Shown here piece by piece: positions 21,588 to 32,759 of a stretch of DNA of 64,000 nt. Source of the stretch: Owenia fusiformis (lineage: Eukaryota; Annelida; Polychaeta; Sabellida; Oweniidae); contig CAIIXF020000003.1 in NCBI GenBank assembly GCA_903813345.2, positions 23,699,248 to 23,763,247 of the forward strand, read 5' to 3'. A program made the position numbers and the translations under genes. The notes under the pieces are model-generated. The model worked only from the letters and a program-made list of their open reading frames with translations, was not told the DNA's origin and ran no database searches. Positions within the stretch are counted from its first letter, which is position 1; every line of letters starts with the position of its first letter.

Positions 21588-22132
21588 GACTGAGATAAAG
21601 TCCTCTGATACCATTGCTAAACCTATGAATTTTGGGGAGAATTTTGATGATAATGGGGAAAGTCTTAAAAGGGAAAGAACCAGTCACTCGTGCTTCACCG
21701 ATGTTAAGCACACAGGTGGTTACTACCTCTAACACCAGTGGGACTCGTTTGTCAGTAAGTGTATGTGACATTAGGGATCAACCTGTTTCTTGTGATGTTA
21801 CCATGCCTAGATCCCAGGTAGTCACTAAGACCCCTAAAAGTGGACGCTCTAGTGCTACCATCAGTGCGTCGGATCAGCCTGTTCTTCGTGACTCTCCTGC
21901 CTCTAGCAAGAACAGTCCTAGAAGGAGCAACATTCCAGGGATTAATCCTCTGGAAGGACAGGAGCTGGATCATCCTGCACCACCTATTCTAAGTCTATCT
22001 CCAAGGATCACACCCAGGAGAAGGGTGATTACCATGCGGGATCAAGGGACTCAGACACTGGGCACGAGTTTTGGGCGGAACATTAACATTCAACATGTGG
22101 AGAATTTGTATGTTGGTTCAGCAAACCATTAA
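21588..22132 (+). pseudogene. Ser/Pro/Thr-rich 3' reading frame of the element, status uncertain
   Basis: An open frame of 166 codons (21632-22132) lies in a different frame from integrase. It contains recurrent words such as DQPVSCD/DQPVLRD and PRRSN, and ends VENLYVGSANH. A partially overlapping frame at 21547-21732 reads SESSTPKTEIKSSDT and looks like a continuation of the integrase tail. The simplest view is that the pol tail once ran through this region and is now broken by indels. A separate accessory protein is possible. There is no signal peptide or membrane segment, so it is not an envelope gene. Confidence 0.45.
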
Positions 22133-22203
22133 CTATTCTAGATCTTAGTGATCTACCAGCAGTTCCAGAGTGTTTATTATAGTGTTCATGTTACTTTTGG
22201 TTA

Positions 22204-22304
22204 GGGGTCCCAGAGCTGGAGGACTTAGTGGAGTCCAGCATGCCTAGAAGGGGGGTGGTGCTTCTGGGGGTGGATTATCAAGATGATAATCCATCGGATC
22301 ATTT
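22204..22304 (+). ncRNA. Structured RNA module, copy A
   Basis: About 100 nt aligned with copy B at 22532-22634. Three predicted hairpins in order: GGACT with AGTCC (about 22220-22235), AGAAG with CTTCT (about 22246-22265), and a perfect 8-bp stem GGATTATC at 22272-22279 pairing across AAGAT with GATAATCC at 22285-22292. It ends in CATCGGATCAT, which is identical in copy B. Located between the coding region and the polypurine tract. Called as a cis RNA structure within the element transcript, not as an independent RNA gene. Confidence 0.65.
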
Positions 22305-22531
22305 GCTTTAGTAGTTTTTTTTTTTTTTATATGTAAATTTAGATAGTTGTACATTTTATGTAAAAGTTCTTTGTGTAATTCAACATAATCTACAAAACTT
22401 CTACTTTGAAAGTTTGTATAAGTCATAGATACAGTGACGAGGAGTTGACCGTATAAAGATTATGTAGTGATCATAAGTGGTACAGTAGGAAAGATTATTA
22501 TGTTTTTGTAATCATAGTCTTTGATAGTGTT

Positions 22532-22634
22532 GATCCCAGAGTCGGTGGACTTAAGCTTAGGAGCTTAAAGGAGTCTGGCATACCTTGAAGCGAGGCGGTG
22601 CTTCCAGGGGTGGACTGGTAGTCCATCGGATCAT
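22532..22634 (+). ncRNA. Structured RNA module, copy B
   Basis: Second copy, about 328 bp after copy A. Shared blocks are TCCCAGAG, GGACTTA, GGAGTC, GGTGCTTC and CCATCGGATCAT. The hairpins persist with different sequence: GGACT with AGTCT enclosing AAGCT with AGCTT, then GAAGC with GCTTC, then GGACT (22612-22616) across GGT with AGTCC (22620-22624) in place of the 8-bp stem of copy A. Pairing kept while bases change indicates selection on RNA structure, although two copies are a small sample. Confidence 0.65.
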
Positions 22635-22818
22635 GTTTTTGTACATATTGTTATATTGTATATAATTGTGATAGTTGTATATAATTGTGTTACAGAATGT
22701 CACTTGTGCAATTTTGTTTTAAAGAGGTAATATATTTTTATAAGAGAGATTATGTTAAATAGGTAATTATATTTTTGAACAGTAGTATAAGTTTTTACGG
22801 CGAGGGCGCCTTGTCTTA

Positions 22819-22828
22819 GTAGGGGGGT
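22819..22828 (+). promoter_or_regulatory. Polypurine tract
   Basis: GTAGGGGGGTA immediately precedes the 3' LTR start at 22830. A G-rich purine run in this position is the usual plus-strand primer of LTR elements. Confidence 0.75.
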
Positions 22829-22829
22829 A

Positions 22830-24664
22830 TGTTGGAAAATTAAATATATGCCATGTCATAGTTTTCACTGGTCGAGTAGTGCATGTCAACTTTGTAATTT
22901 TATGTAAGGGTGCTGAGTTGCATAGCAACCCGTCATGCGCAAAATAGATGCGCGTTATACTTGTGTCGTCTGGAAGTGATTGACCACATAATTTTTCTCA
23001 ATTTCGGACAGGATTTGCTACCAATGTAAAGGTAAATTACATGTTATGTTTATCACAGTATCAATTGTTATAATCCAGAGATTACCATGATGCGTTTATA
23101 ATTTAAAGGTAGAGTGTAGATTTTGTATATTTCTGACGCATCTTTTGAAAACATTTTCTGCTTACGGCAGCCATATGTAAATTTGCGAACGTAGTAAAAC
23201 TTAGGTCAAGTTAATTACTCTTTCATATTTTAAAGTAAACATTAGTTAAAGTAGTTTTTATATAAATTTAGTGTGTTTATTATGCATTAGCCTGGATTTC
23301 CAATCCCATTTCAAGTAAAAGGGGCAATATAACTTGTGATCAATTTCATGTTTTTGGCGGGAGTTTAGGGGAAAATTTTGCCGTGATTTACAATTTGTAA
23401 ACCCCTAGACGCCATGTTTTTCAATATTCATCAATGGCGGGGCTGTGTTGAATTTTGTCCGGAAGAAATTCAACTTTTATGACCGTTTTTGGAGACATAA
23501 TGGAGACATCAATGATAATTTAATTGTGACATTACATTGAAGAAACTTCAGAGTGAATTTGATTTACCGGCGCTCAAGTATTTACACGAAAACGTAAGTG
23601 AAACAGTTCCACTGATATTTCATGAGTTTATTGTCCATTTAAATATCAACAATGAGGTTGAGTTAGCTCGTGATCCTGAAGAAGGGTCATTTGGAGGGAC
23701 TAACTTTATGTAGATGTGAATTGTTAGCTCGTGATCCTGAAGAAGGGTCATTTGGAGGGACTAACTTTATGTAGATGTGAATTGTTAGCTCGTGATCCTG
23801 AAGAAGGGTCATTTGGAGGGACTAACTTTATGTAGATGTGAATTGTTAGCTCGTGATCCTGAAGAAGGGTCATTTGGAGGGACTAACTTTATGTAGATGT
23901 GAATTGTTAGCTCGTGATCCTGAAGAATGGTCATTTGGAGGGACTAACTTTGTGTAGATGTAAATTGTTAGCTCGTGATCCTGAATAAAGGTCATTTGGA
24001 GGGACTAACTTTATGTAGATGGCATGTATTAAGAGGGAATAAACTATGTTGCAAATAGTTAGCTCGTGATCCTGAAGAAGGGTCATTTGGAGGTACTAAC
24101 GACATTATAATAGAGTAGAGATTATATATTTTGAAGATGTAACTGATAAGTTTTATGGAATTAAGTCTTTGATTCCCAAGATCATTGAGATTAGAAGACT
24201 ATTTGATCAGACTTTTGATATGGAGACTTTTTGAATTTTGTGCCTGATTTAAGATCCTGAAGAAGGATCGGGATCATCATTTTTGATACTTGAGAGTAGT
24301 TGAGATTGAGACAATTGTGATCAGTTTGGATTTAAGCATTCCTTTGATCTTTAAGAAACATAATCTCCGAGATCATTGAGACTTTTTGGGACTACTTGTA
24401 ATTTTGTAATTATTGGACTCTTTGAGATTTTATTGAGGATCGCGCTCATTTAGTGGAGTTTAGAACTTTATATTGATTTGTAAGAATAAATGGAATAGAC
24501 ACACTACCAAAATCTTTAGTTTTTATGTTATGCAAAGGAGTTGAAGGGACTTAAGCCATTCTGTTACGTCTTGTGATTTCACAGCGACGTATACCTGTCA
24601 TACGTCACCCACTTGTAATATAGTTGTTGACACAAATTACCCTTCGTTTGTACAAAGTCCGACA
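22830..24664 (+). repeat. 3' long terminal repeat
   Basis: Begins TGTTGGAAAATT and ends AAAGTCCGACA, followed by the ATAT target duplication. Substitutions against the 5' LTR: base 4 (T/G), GTAAGGGTGC versus GTAAGGGCGC, GATATGGAG versus GATATAGAG, GATCAGTTT versus GATCATTTT, CATTTAGTGG versus CATTCAGTGG. It also has one extra 61-bp unit. Confidence 0.95.
23662..24100 (+). repeat. 61-bp tandem hairpin array in the 3' LTR (7 units)
   Basis: Same unit and order as in the 5' LTR, but with four rather than three leading canonical units before the two variant units. Otherwise the arrays match, including the long spacer before the last unit. The difference, 439 versus 378 bp, is exactly one unit. 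Confidence 0.9.
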
Positions 24665-24668
24665 ATAT

Positions 24669-25294
24669 TTTATCAAGTTTTGGGGCCATTTTTCCTCATA
24701 AATATCTTTAATTAAAAGAACTATTTATATTTTTTATTAAAAGTACGAGTTATCTTAAACTTTATATCTGAAATCATTGTTGATAATCATTGAAGTAAAT
24801 CATTTAAGATTGATATTCCAATTTTAGCAAGATCCGGTTTCAATGTTCTTTAGGGAAGTTTTTAATCAAGGAGGAAAAGGATGTCAATGAATACGTGTCT
24901 TTGAGGTCTGATAATTTACCTTTTTGGAAATGGGAACATTTCCTGGGCAGTCTTCCAGGTAGGATGTAACAAGGAAAGCAGATATTATTTCCACATTTAT
25001 ATACTATTGACTTAGACTATTGTTGACGTTAGCAATATATCTTTTAGAACTTCCTCGAAGGAGTTTAGCAGAAAAAGTCAGACCGGTTATGTAAGTCTGG
25101 CAAAGTTGTGGAACAACGAGTTATCGAGTGATGGTTTGAACACCCATGTCGACCTTTGAGTAGAGTCGTACTTTTGTAATAATGTATCCGCAATGGTTTT
25201 TGGTCATTTAGCAGCTCATTCCTGTGTTGTGTATTAATTTTCGTTAAGAAATCCAGATTTCGATGTTTTGGTTTTGAATCAGCTATGATAAACA
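24669..25294. other. Spacer, no gene recognised
   Basis: AT-rich DNA between the LTR element and the next foldback element. No domain, TIR or tandem structure seen. Confidence 0.5.
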
Positions 25295-25297
25295 TTA

Positions 25298-26376
25298 ACC
25301 CCCATATCACACTTAACTTGTTCTCAACCGTTCTTTCTAGTCCTACAGAAAGTCGTACAACTCGCTAAATCTAACTATGGTCGGGAAATATATGTCTGAA
25401 ATAATTAAGTTCTTCTTTCATCAACAGCCTTCAATACGTCCATCTCATTCGCAGTTTGTTCAGGTCGTGCTGTGTCGGTCTGGACTGTAATTAATATTCG
25501 ATTTCACAACGTCGTTAACGCGTCATGCTAGTAGAGTCGAATTGCGGAAATTACGTTCGTAGTCTAGTAGGCCTTTTCGTTTTCAGCACGTTGTCACACA
25601 ATCTAATTGCAGAAGAGTATGGTTGCCATCGAATTTTGAAATAGTTCAAAATTCTAAAGTACCCTCCAGTCCGAGCACATCTATGAAGTTCGTAAATAGA
25701 CCGTATACAGTTGTAGCTACGTTCATTCCCTTCGCACACATTTAAAATCAGTTCGGCAAAGTTTTGAAGAACGCAATGACAACGTGTTTGGTGTGATAGC
25801 TATTTTTGCTAACTCGTTCATAAGCAGTCTTTAAACGCCCATCTCGTCTTTATTCGGTCTGCAGTACGTTGCCCTCAACTTTAAATCGGGTACAATTGCG
25901 CGTTCATCCCGTCTACACAACTACACAACGCAGTTAAATTACGTCTTTAATCAGTTTAAACCCGTTCTCAATACGTCCTTATGTGTTATTAGAATATCCA
26001 TTTAATTTCCAGACAGATGAACTTGTCAACATAGCGTCCTTAATCCGTGCAGAATTTATTTATAATCCCATCTTATCATGATTGCAATAATACTCAGTTA
26101 GATGTTTTCCGTCATCAGTCGTCAGTCACGTCCGACTGCACAACGTCGTAGTACGTCTCCAATAGGATTGAAGTATGACAGTTCCGTTCATAGTTCGTCC
26201 AGGTCGTCTTAACTACGAGTAACCCGTTCTGATTGCAGTTCTGGAGGACCTACCCGTTCAAGTATGTTCATGAAGTTATGTAAATAGACCCCAAACGGTT
26301 CTAGGTATGTCCAATCCGTTCGTTCACAGTTTAAGCCCGTTTTCGAGAACGTAGTGAGAACTAGTTTGGTATGATG
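25298..26376. mobile_element. Foldback element of the ATCACACCAAACTAGTTCTC family, long copy
   Basis: Left end ACCCCCATATCACACTTAAC and the complement of the right end, CCCATCATACCAAACTAGTT, are imperfect inverted repeats. TTA precedes the left end (25295-25297). An additional terminus-like word, GTTTGGTGTGATAGC, lies at about 25786-25800, so this may be two overlapping copies. The body is rich in CGTTC and CGTCC words and shares blocks with 43539-44116, for example AGTTCGTAAATAGACC compared with GGTCTGTTTACGAACTTCGT on the other strand. No coding potential. Confidence 0.55.
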
Positions 26377-26869
26377 GGAGGGGAGGTTGAAATAAGGAAA
26401 AATAATTTCATAAGGGGGGGGTTAAGGAAAATGATTTCATAGGGATCTCAGTTATGACATGATCCATGGGGATAGGGGTTCATGGTTATGGCAAGCTTGG
26501 AACGGATCTCATTCTGTAAATTAATTGGAGACGGGTATTTGATTGATGAGATACATGTATGACTTTTTCTACACATTCAATGGGCTTTCTTTGGGTTTCT
26601 TTGACACCCCAGATAGAAAACTGTTATTTTTCCTGACACATAATTCGTTTTACGCCTGATAAATCAGTCATTGTGACTTCTGCGATTGATTGAAGTGTAC
26701 GTTGATCAGAGAGTCTGTTTCATATTCCCATATGATTTTTACTGAGCCCTGAGAAAGTTTAATATCTCTGATATCAGGTGGATGAGACAATAGGGTTGGC
26801 AAGGTTACTTCTTTCTATTTTCGTTGCACAATATATTAACTTCGTTTAATTAAGTTCTTTGGGATATAG

Positions 26870-27900
26870 AGAAGCCATTTGTCTGTCCATCCGTCCGTTT
26901 GTTCGTCCGAGCGATAACTCAAAAACTGGTTGACCGATTGTGTTCGAATTTCATAGGCTAATTCCTTATGTTTTTAGAACCTCTATTCGAGAAGAACTTT
27001 TGGATATGGTCGCTCAATTCAAAATGACCACCGTACCATTTTTTGTAAAAATTGTAATCGTTAATAACTTAGATACCAGCTGTTGACGGATTTAGTTTAC
27101 TTTTTAGATGCTGATGCCTAGGAACATGGAGCGCTGCTTATGAAGAAATGTCAAGGTGGTTGCTGATTTTCAAAATGGCCGCCATTTTTCCGAGAAGTAA
27201 ATTCTGAAACTCAAGTACCATTTATGGGCCGAATTATGTAATTTAGTTCAAATTATGTGTTGTGCAAAGGACCTCTGTTTAAGAAGGCGTTTTTTGCTCA
27301 TATTAAAGTCACCGCCTTTTTTCATGATAAATATAATGTTTGATATCTCAAATACAGATCTAGTTGATGGATTTGGTTCAAATTATATATGCTAATGCTT
27401 TTGGGACACATATGACTCTGCTCAAGAAGCGTTTTTCAAGATGGCTGCTCAGTTCAAAATGGCTGATATGCCCTCTCAATTCAAAATGGCTGCCATTTTT
27501 TGTAAAAATGTAATCTTTGACTATTCAAATCTCAATTGTCGGATTTGGTTTAAATCTTATATGCTGATGCCTGGAGACACAGAAGCCCTGCTCCTGAAGA
27601 TTTTTTAAAATGGCCATTGAATTTCAAAATTGTTGCAACTTTTCATGAAATATCTAAATTTTGATAACTTAAATACCTTTTATGGATCAATACCCTCTGG
27701 TCAAAGAGGTATTTTCAATATGGCCTTTAATTATAAAATGGCCACACTTTTTTACAATTAATGTTATTTGGTTGGATTTGGTTGCCGATGCTTTAGGGGC
27801 ATAGGACTCTGCTCAAACAGGGATTTACAAGATTGCTGCCCATTTGAAATTTAATACAAAATATGTTTTGTTCGGTGGGAGTTGCTGTTCCGTGGAGATG
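26870..27900. repeat. Diverged tandem array, about 200-bp unit
   Basis: After a lead of CTGTCCATCCGTCCG words, five or so units recur. Each carries in order a TTGATAACTTAAATACC-like word, GGATTTGGTTCAAATTATA, ATGCTGATGCCT, CTCTGCTCAAGAAG, TTCAAAATGGCCGCC and TTTTTTGTAAAAAT. Units are strongly diverged with internal deletions. The type occurs widely in invertebrate genomes as I recall. It is non-coding. Confidence 0.7.
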
Positions 27901-28370
27901 CTGTTTTCTAGTTATTTTCAAAATATCATGATGATTTCAAGGTTATTTGATTTCTAAAGGTCAGATTTAAAAAAAGCTCCTTTTATTATGAGAAATTTTT
28001 TGTTATGTCTTATTTGAGAGAATTCATGCGATTCCCAGCAACATTTTACGCCTGTTCAACTTCACATTGATATCTAGCATATGACGATAACCATATCTTG
28101 CAAAGAAAAATGAGTTTTGATGTAAGATTGCTGATGTTATGTAACATATTGTAAATTAACATTCTTGGTAGGTTTTATTGATAAATGCTGTAGCTTTATC
28201 TGAAACCAACCGTGACTTAGTTAAACCTAAAATATTCTGCACATTATTTGAAATAAATCAAATTCGTTAAATAAGATCATATCAGTCGAATTGGATAAAA
28301 CACAATCTCTTTGTATAATTGTAATCATTGTTTTAGAATTATAACGTCAGAATTCCTTGTAGAATATTTA

Positions 28371-28470
28371 TAGAAAAATATAATACTTTATTGTAAAAAG
28401 TTAGCTTTCCTGAAATAAAGTATGCATTTGTGGATCTTTGGAAAATAAACGTGACAAGGAATGACAAGAG
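28371..28470. repeat. Dispersed repeat copy (partner at 281-401)
   Basis: Same family as the copy at the left end of the window, sharing ATAAAGTATGCA and GACAAGGAATGACA. Confidence 0.6.
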
Positions 28471-28651
28471 CCAAAAATATAATAAAACTAAAACTCCCTT
28501 TTATACCTGCTCTCAGTCTTTAAGCTAGATCGGTTTCTCCCTTTAGTGAGTTCAACTTCGCACGCTCGCTCTTCACTGCGTTCCTACGATCAAGCCGAGT
28601 GAACGAAGGTGGGATGGATTGTAGTAAATTGTTTTATCGGTCTAATAATAT

Positions 28652-30559
28652 CACTGTATGTACAGAGATCGCCTAGTATTAAAAGTGGGTGATCAAAGAC
28701 TCGACAAGATGCGCAAAATCCAAAATGTCGGAGGAAAGGTATGTTTGTTTGTCTTCTCTTTACCAGTTTAAAGTCATTTTACCTACAGATGGTATTCCAT
28801 ATGCTGTATAAGAGACTCAAGATCCATTTGGTAACAGGATTCAGTGATTAAATCAACCGAAATACCTGAACTGAGTTGATAAAAGAAGCAAAACCCGTCG
28901 AACGAAAATGTATTTTTCACAAAATTTTCTGTTTTTAGATTGCCAAAACCACAAAAACAATATCATCTATGGTAAATATACATAATACTTAACATTACAT
29001 GCATATCAGACGTTCCAACTCCTCTTCAGTATCGAGTAAGGAGGATGTTATAAAAAAAATTTATGATCAGCCAAGTGAGTGATTTTACCATGTGGATTCT
29101 AATGATATGTTCTTTGCATTTCAGAGTGGTTGGATTTACATGTTTCTATTGTCCTTCACTACGAACTGTTAAATTTCAAAACATTATAAATCACCTTATA
29201 GAACATCATGAAGATGAAATGATGAAGATGAGAAAGATTATTGAAAATAGAGGCAAATTTAGAATGATTAGAAGATTTATGAGCTTGACAAGTAAAGATT
29301 TGGTTTTAATTATAAATCAAACAAATCTTTAATGTACATATGACCAAAGCCTAAACTGGAACTTTTCCTCAGCCCATCCACATAACGCTGTCTAGAATAG
29401 CAGAGTATTTATTTCACTTTGTTTCTCTAAAAACGCCCACTGGGCGTTTATTTTGCATTCGATTACATACAATTCTAACTTTTTCAAGCTAATCACCTAT
29501 ACACCTTAGTTGAAAATTGATCAATAAATCTTCTGAATATTGAACTATAGAGCAGCTTTCCCCTATACCTATCATTTACATATGACCCAAGTTAGCCACC
29601 TCGTGGTGAAACTGGGAACTGACTACTGGCATCTACTGAAGGTCATTACATTTTTCTATAACTTATTGATACCTTGCTGCAAAAGAATGATTTAACTCCC
29701 CAATGAAATAGAAAGTGTACAATTCAGATTTAATAAGTTTATTATGAGACCCCATGTCCATAATAACCACAATCATGACAATGGATGATACAGTGACATA
29801 CATTTTCATTTATGATTTATTCAATTCTTGCATTACAATTCGACAATCTTCTTGGATGCCAAGGTGTTAAGTTTTCATACCTTGGAATCAGAGGGTAAAA
29901 TAAATGGACTGAAATGTGACTTTAAAAACTGTTCCATTTATAAGGTGTTACGCTTCAAGAGGTTTTTCTCTTAGCAGTGTACAGTGTACATATCATATTG
30001 TATTCAAACATAGACAGAATATCAAAATATACGCACACAGACATGTTTATTTTAATTTGGACATACATTTTGCATGAAACCCCATTTTTCTTTAAAGCAT
30101 ATAGTGTATGATCTGCTGAAACTCACGCTATAGGCCGATCAATTCATTTCTGTGTTAAAATGTTTATTCCAAGTTATTTAAGAGGAAACGTGGACTTTAT
30201 CATGGTCAAATGGAAGCCCAAGACCCTACCTAAGTATAAAAAATTAAAGTGAGTAAAAATCTTCTATTGTTTTTGATATTTTAAAGCTTTTTAAATAAAA
30301 CAGCACATATTATATCGCATTTATATCTTTACATCGTAAAATCAATCTTATATACGAAAAATGGTCAAAGTAATATATATTTTTCAAAGCATATGGGTGT
30401 TCTTGTGCCTACAAAACCTTATTGAATTACCAGTAGCGTGTAATATAAACACAAATAAATCTTTTAAAAATAACCGTTGCAAGATATTTGAATTTTGCGC
30501 ATCTTGTCGAGTCTTTGATCACCCACTTTTAATACTAGGCGATCTCTGTACATACAGTG
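28652..30559. mobile_element. TIR element, 1908 bp, 68-bp perfect TIRs and 5-bp duplication (Transib-like?)
   Basis: The left end CACTGTATGTACAGAGATCG and the complement of the right end are identical over 68 bp, then diverge slightly. AATAT lies on both sides (28647-28651 and 30560-30564); no other duplication length from 2 to 6 fits. A 5-bp duplication and a CACTGT start (consensus CACWRTG) are features of the Transib superfamily, relatives of RAG1. Last base of that heptamer is A rather than G. The interior has no Transib core; it carries a C2H2-finger frame. Perfect TIRs mean a recent insertion. Confidence 0.75.
29063..29332 (+). CDS. C2H2 zinc-finger ORF or exon inside the TIR element
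   Basis: Open frame of 89 codons. Residues about 25-49 form a C2H2 finger: C-x2-C-x13-H-x3-H within FTCFYCPSLRTVKFQ and NIINHLIEHHEDE. A basic, Met/Lys/Arg-rich helix-like tail follows. TTCTTTGCATTTCAG at 29110-29124 is a good splice acceptor with a branch-like TTCTAATGA upstream, so the true exon may begin at 29125, with the finger in phase 2; a matching upstream exon was not found. A small finger protein could be a DNA-binding cofactor or a remnant of a longer transposase. The family is not recognised. Confidence 0.45.
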   Translation: MISQVSDFTMWILMICSLHFRVVGFTCFYCPSLRTVKFQNIINHLIEHHEDEMMKMRKIIENRGKFRMIRRFMSLTSKDLVLIINQTNL

Positions 30560-30576
30560 AATATATTATTTGATAT

Positions 30577-32125
30577 ATCACATTGAGGGTATGTCCAATT
30601 AAGATGACCATGTTGAGAATACATCACAATGAAGTTTTAAATCTGACATTGAAATGACATGATTCAGCCAGCTGTACCGTACGTAACCTTGAAAGAGTAG
30701 CCAACTAACATCTTCACATTTTATAACACCTTTGAAGTCGAAGAAGATTGGAATGTTTAGAAACATACAAATCGAACAAACCAGGGTATCATTAGGAAAA
30801 CATAATCAGGCCTCCTAGACTTCCAACAACGCGAACATCAGTTCTGAGCTCGCGAACTACTTTCCTTGCACTCGAACTGCGATTCTCATACCGCGAACGT
30901 GAACTCTTTTTGTAGCCGTGCACCACCATCATTTCCTTGGTCCCGAACATATTTCTCCACTCACGAGCAGAGATCCGTGCTAGCTTTTGCGAAATAAAAT
31001 TTGCTACCATCTTGGTTGGTTTTCTTTATTTTGAAATATTTTCCATAAATCAGTGAATAGAGTGCACAAAAATGTGATTGTATGTAATACTTTGATATGT
31101 ACCTATAGAAATATATGGCATCCATAATAAGAAGCAAAAGAAATTGGTTAATGCTGCAACCTCTGGCTCAGATATGCTTATTTTTGACGAGTGGTCAGTC
31201 GCGAGATCACTGGCCGAAATGCACTAAAATGTTTTTTTCTCAGCCAATACTCATCATAGTAATACTACCACATACATACTACTTTATCATAGCCAGGGGT
31301 ATTTTCTAGGATGTTCATTTTGTAAAGTTAACATTTGGTCAGTATTCGTCCTAGACTGTGTTTTGTCTCCCCTCCCCCATTTTTTCGATATTTTATTTTT
31401 TCAAATTTTCGTTCAAATAACCTATCTCCAGATCTATGGAAAGATATCTACCTACGGTCTTTTGTTCTAAAACGGTAGATCCTATACACTTCTGTCACAT
31501 TATTACCATTTCCGGCTAAAAAATATGATGTGTCATTTTTTATTGAAAAGTAGAAAAACACCAAAAATCGCCCCCCTATGATACTTTGACCTACTTTTGA
31601 CCCCATTTGACCTACTTTTTAAGATTTTATTACACCTTCCTCGAGAGTTTGGAATGACCTATAATATACTACCTTAGTTTTTACAGTATCTCTTCAACCC
31701 TGGAAATGCCAGAGAGGTGGGGGTCATCTGTCCATCAGTGTGAAAAAAATGAATGAAAAATACATTGCACACATTAGGGATTAGGGACAATGGCAAAATG
31801 AAAGTGAATAAAAATTCAGTTTTCGGGGTTATTTTGATATTTCAAAATCAAGAAACCATAAAAAAGATGAATTGTGTTTTATTTTTTGTTCATGAGTGAT
31901 TTTTGCTCTGCAAGGCCTACATATACACAGGATTAACCATAGGAAAAAACAAGTTTAAAAAATGACTACTCAAAAGTTATTAAGTCCCAAATCTTCAACC
32001 TCTGATTTCTCAATATCAGCTAAAATGCAATTGTAACAATGTGGAAATAATGGGACGAATTTACAAAAACATGACTCTATAAACGTTCATATTTGGCGTA
32101 GCGAGCCGGTTTTTTCAAAGAGGAT
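30577..32125. other. Spacer, no gene recognised
   Basis: AT-rich DNA with only short open frames. A minus-strand frame of 72 codons at 30792-31010 is rich in Arg and Ser and has no domain. Near 31580-31640 the words TTTGACCTACTTTTGACCCC recur as a minor local repeat. Confidence 0.5.
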
Positions 32126-32134
32126 GGTTTATCT

Positions 32135-32640
32135 ATCGCATGTATGGGAATTGTTGATAATTGTTCAACGATCTTTGACGATTGCCTAAGAATCATTGAT
32201 CGAGCTGTACAAGAACTGTGACCTTGATTTCGGATTTGCTGGTAATCGTTGGAACAGAAGTTTGTAGTAAATCTTCACATTTGCTTCGAAAATCGCCATG
32301 ACTCTGGCTTCGAAAATCGCCACGGAATCATTGATAATTTTTACAAGAGCCACGACCTTGACTTTGAAGATCCATATACTATTAAACTCATAATTTATTT
32401 CTTTGGCCTACTCGCCTATATAGGAATCATTGATAAATCTTCACATTGGCTTGAACTTCATTGATCACCTTGGAATCATTGATAAATTTTCACAAGATCG
32501 ATTGAGAATCATTGATTGATCATCACCTTGGTTTCGATAATTGCCTGGGATTATTTTTATCTTTACAAGAGCCATGACCATGGCCATAGCTTGGAGAATT
32601 CGCCTTGGAATCATTGATGAGTCAACATCTCTCGCCTTCG
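32135..32640. repeat. Diverged tandem repeat containing GAATCATTGATAA
   Basis: GAATCATTGATAA, CACAAGA and CACCTTGG or CGCCATGACT recur at roughly 50-75-bp intervals about seven times. Units are strongly diverged. No coding frame spans the array. Confidence 0.6.
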
Positions 32641-32759
32641 AGTATTTTCAGGATACCACAAATAAGACTGCTCCCCATCTAGTCTCTTTAATTGTAAAAA
32701 CAAATGTCCAAAAACCGGAAGCCTCGTGTAACTACTTTGACGGCCGATAACTAAGTGTA

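Larger units (their letters stand above)
12997..24664 (+). mobile_element. Ty3/gypsy LTR retrotransposon, 11,668 bp
   Basis: Structure in order: 5' LTR (12997-14770), tRNA-Leu-type PBS, gag-protease, RT-RNase H, integrase, serine/proline-rich tail, two copies of a structured RNA module, purine-rich tract and 3' LTR (22830-24664). Protease before RT and integrase last is the Ty3/gypsy order. The four bases ATAT lie on both sides (12993-12996 and 24665-24668), the expected short target duplication. Apart from one extra 61-bp unit in the 3' LTR, I count five substitutions between LTRs over about 1.77 kb, so the insertion is recent. Pol carries a stop codon and a frameshift, so this copy is probably not autonomous. 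Confidence 0.95.

Noticed and set aside
21632-22132. Envelope gene after integrase
   Set aside because: No signal peptide, membrane segment or cysteine pattern; Ser/Pro/Thr-rich composition fits a tail or remnant.
28652-28700. A full RAG-type recombination signal (heptamer plus nonamer)
   Set aside because: Only a heptamer-like CACTGTA is present, with the last base differing; no ACAAAAACC-like nonamer at 12 or 23 bp was seen.
29075-29124. 50-bp mini-intron (GTGAGT to CAG) within the finger ORF
   Set aside because: Splicing would put the ATG at 29063 out of frame with the finger. The acceptor may be real, but not with this donor and start.
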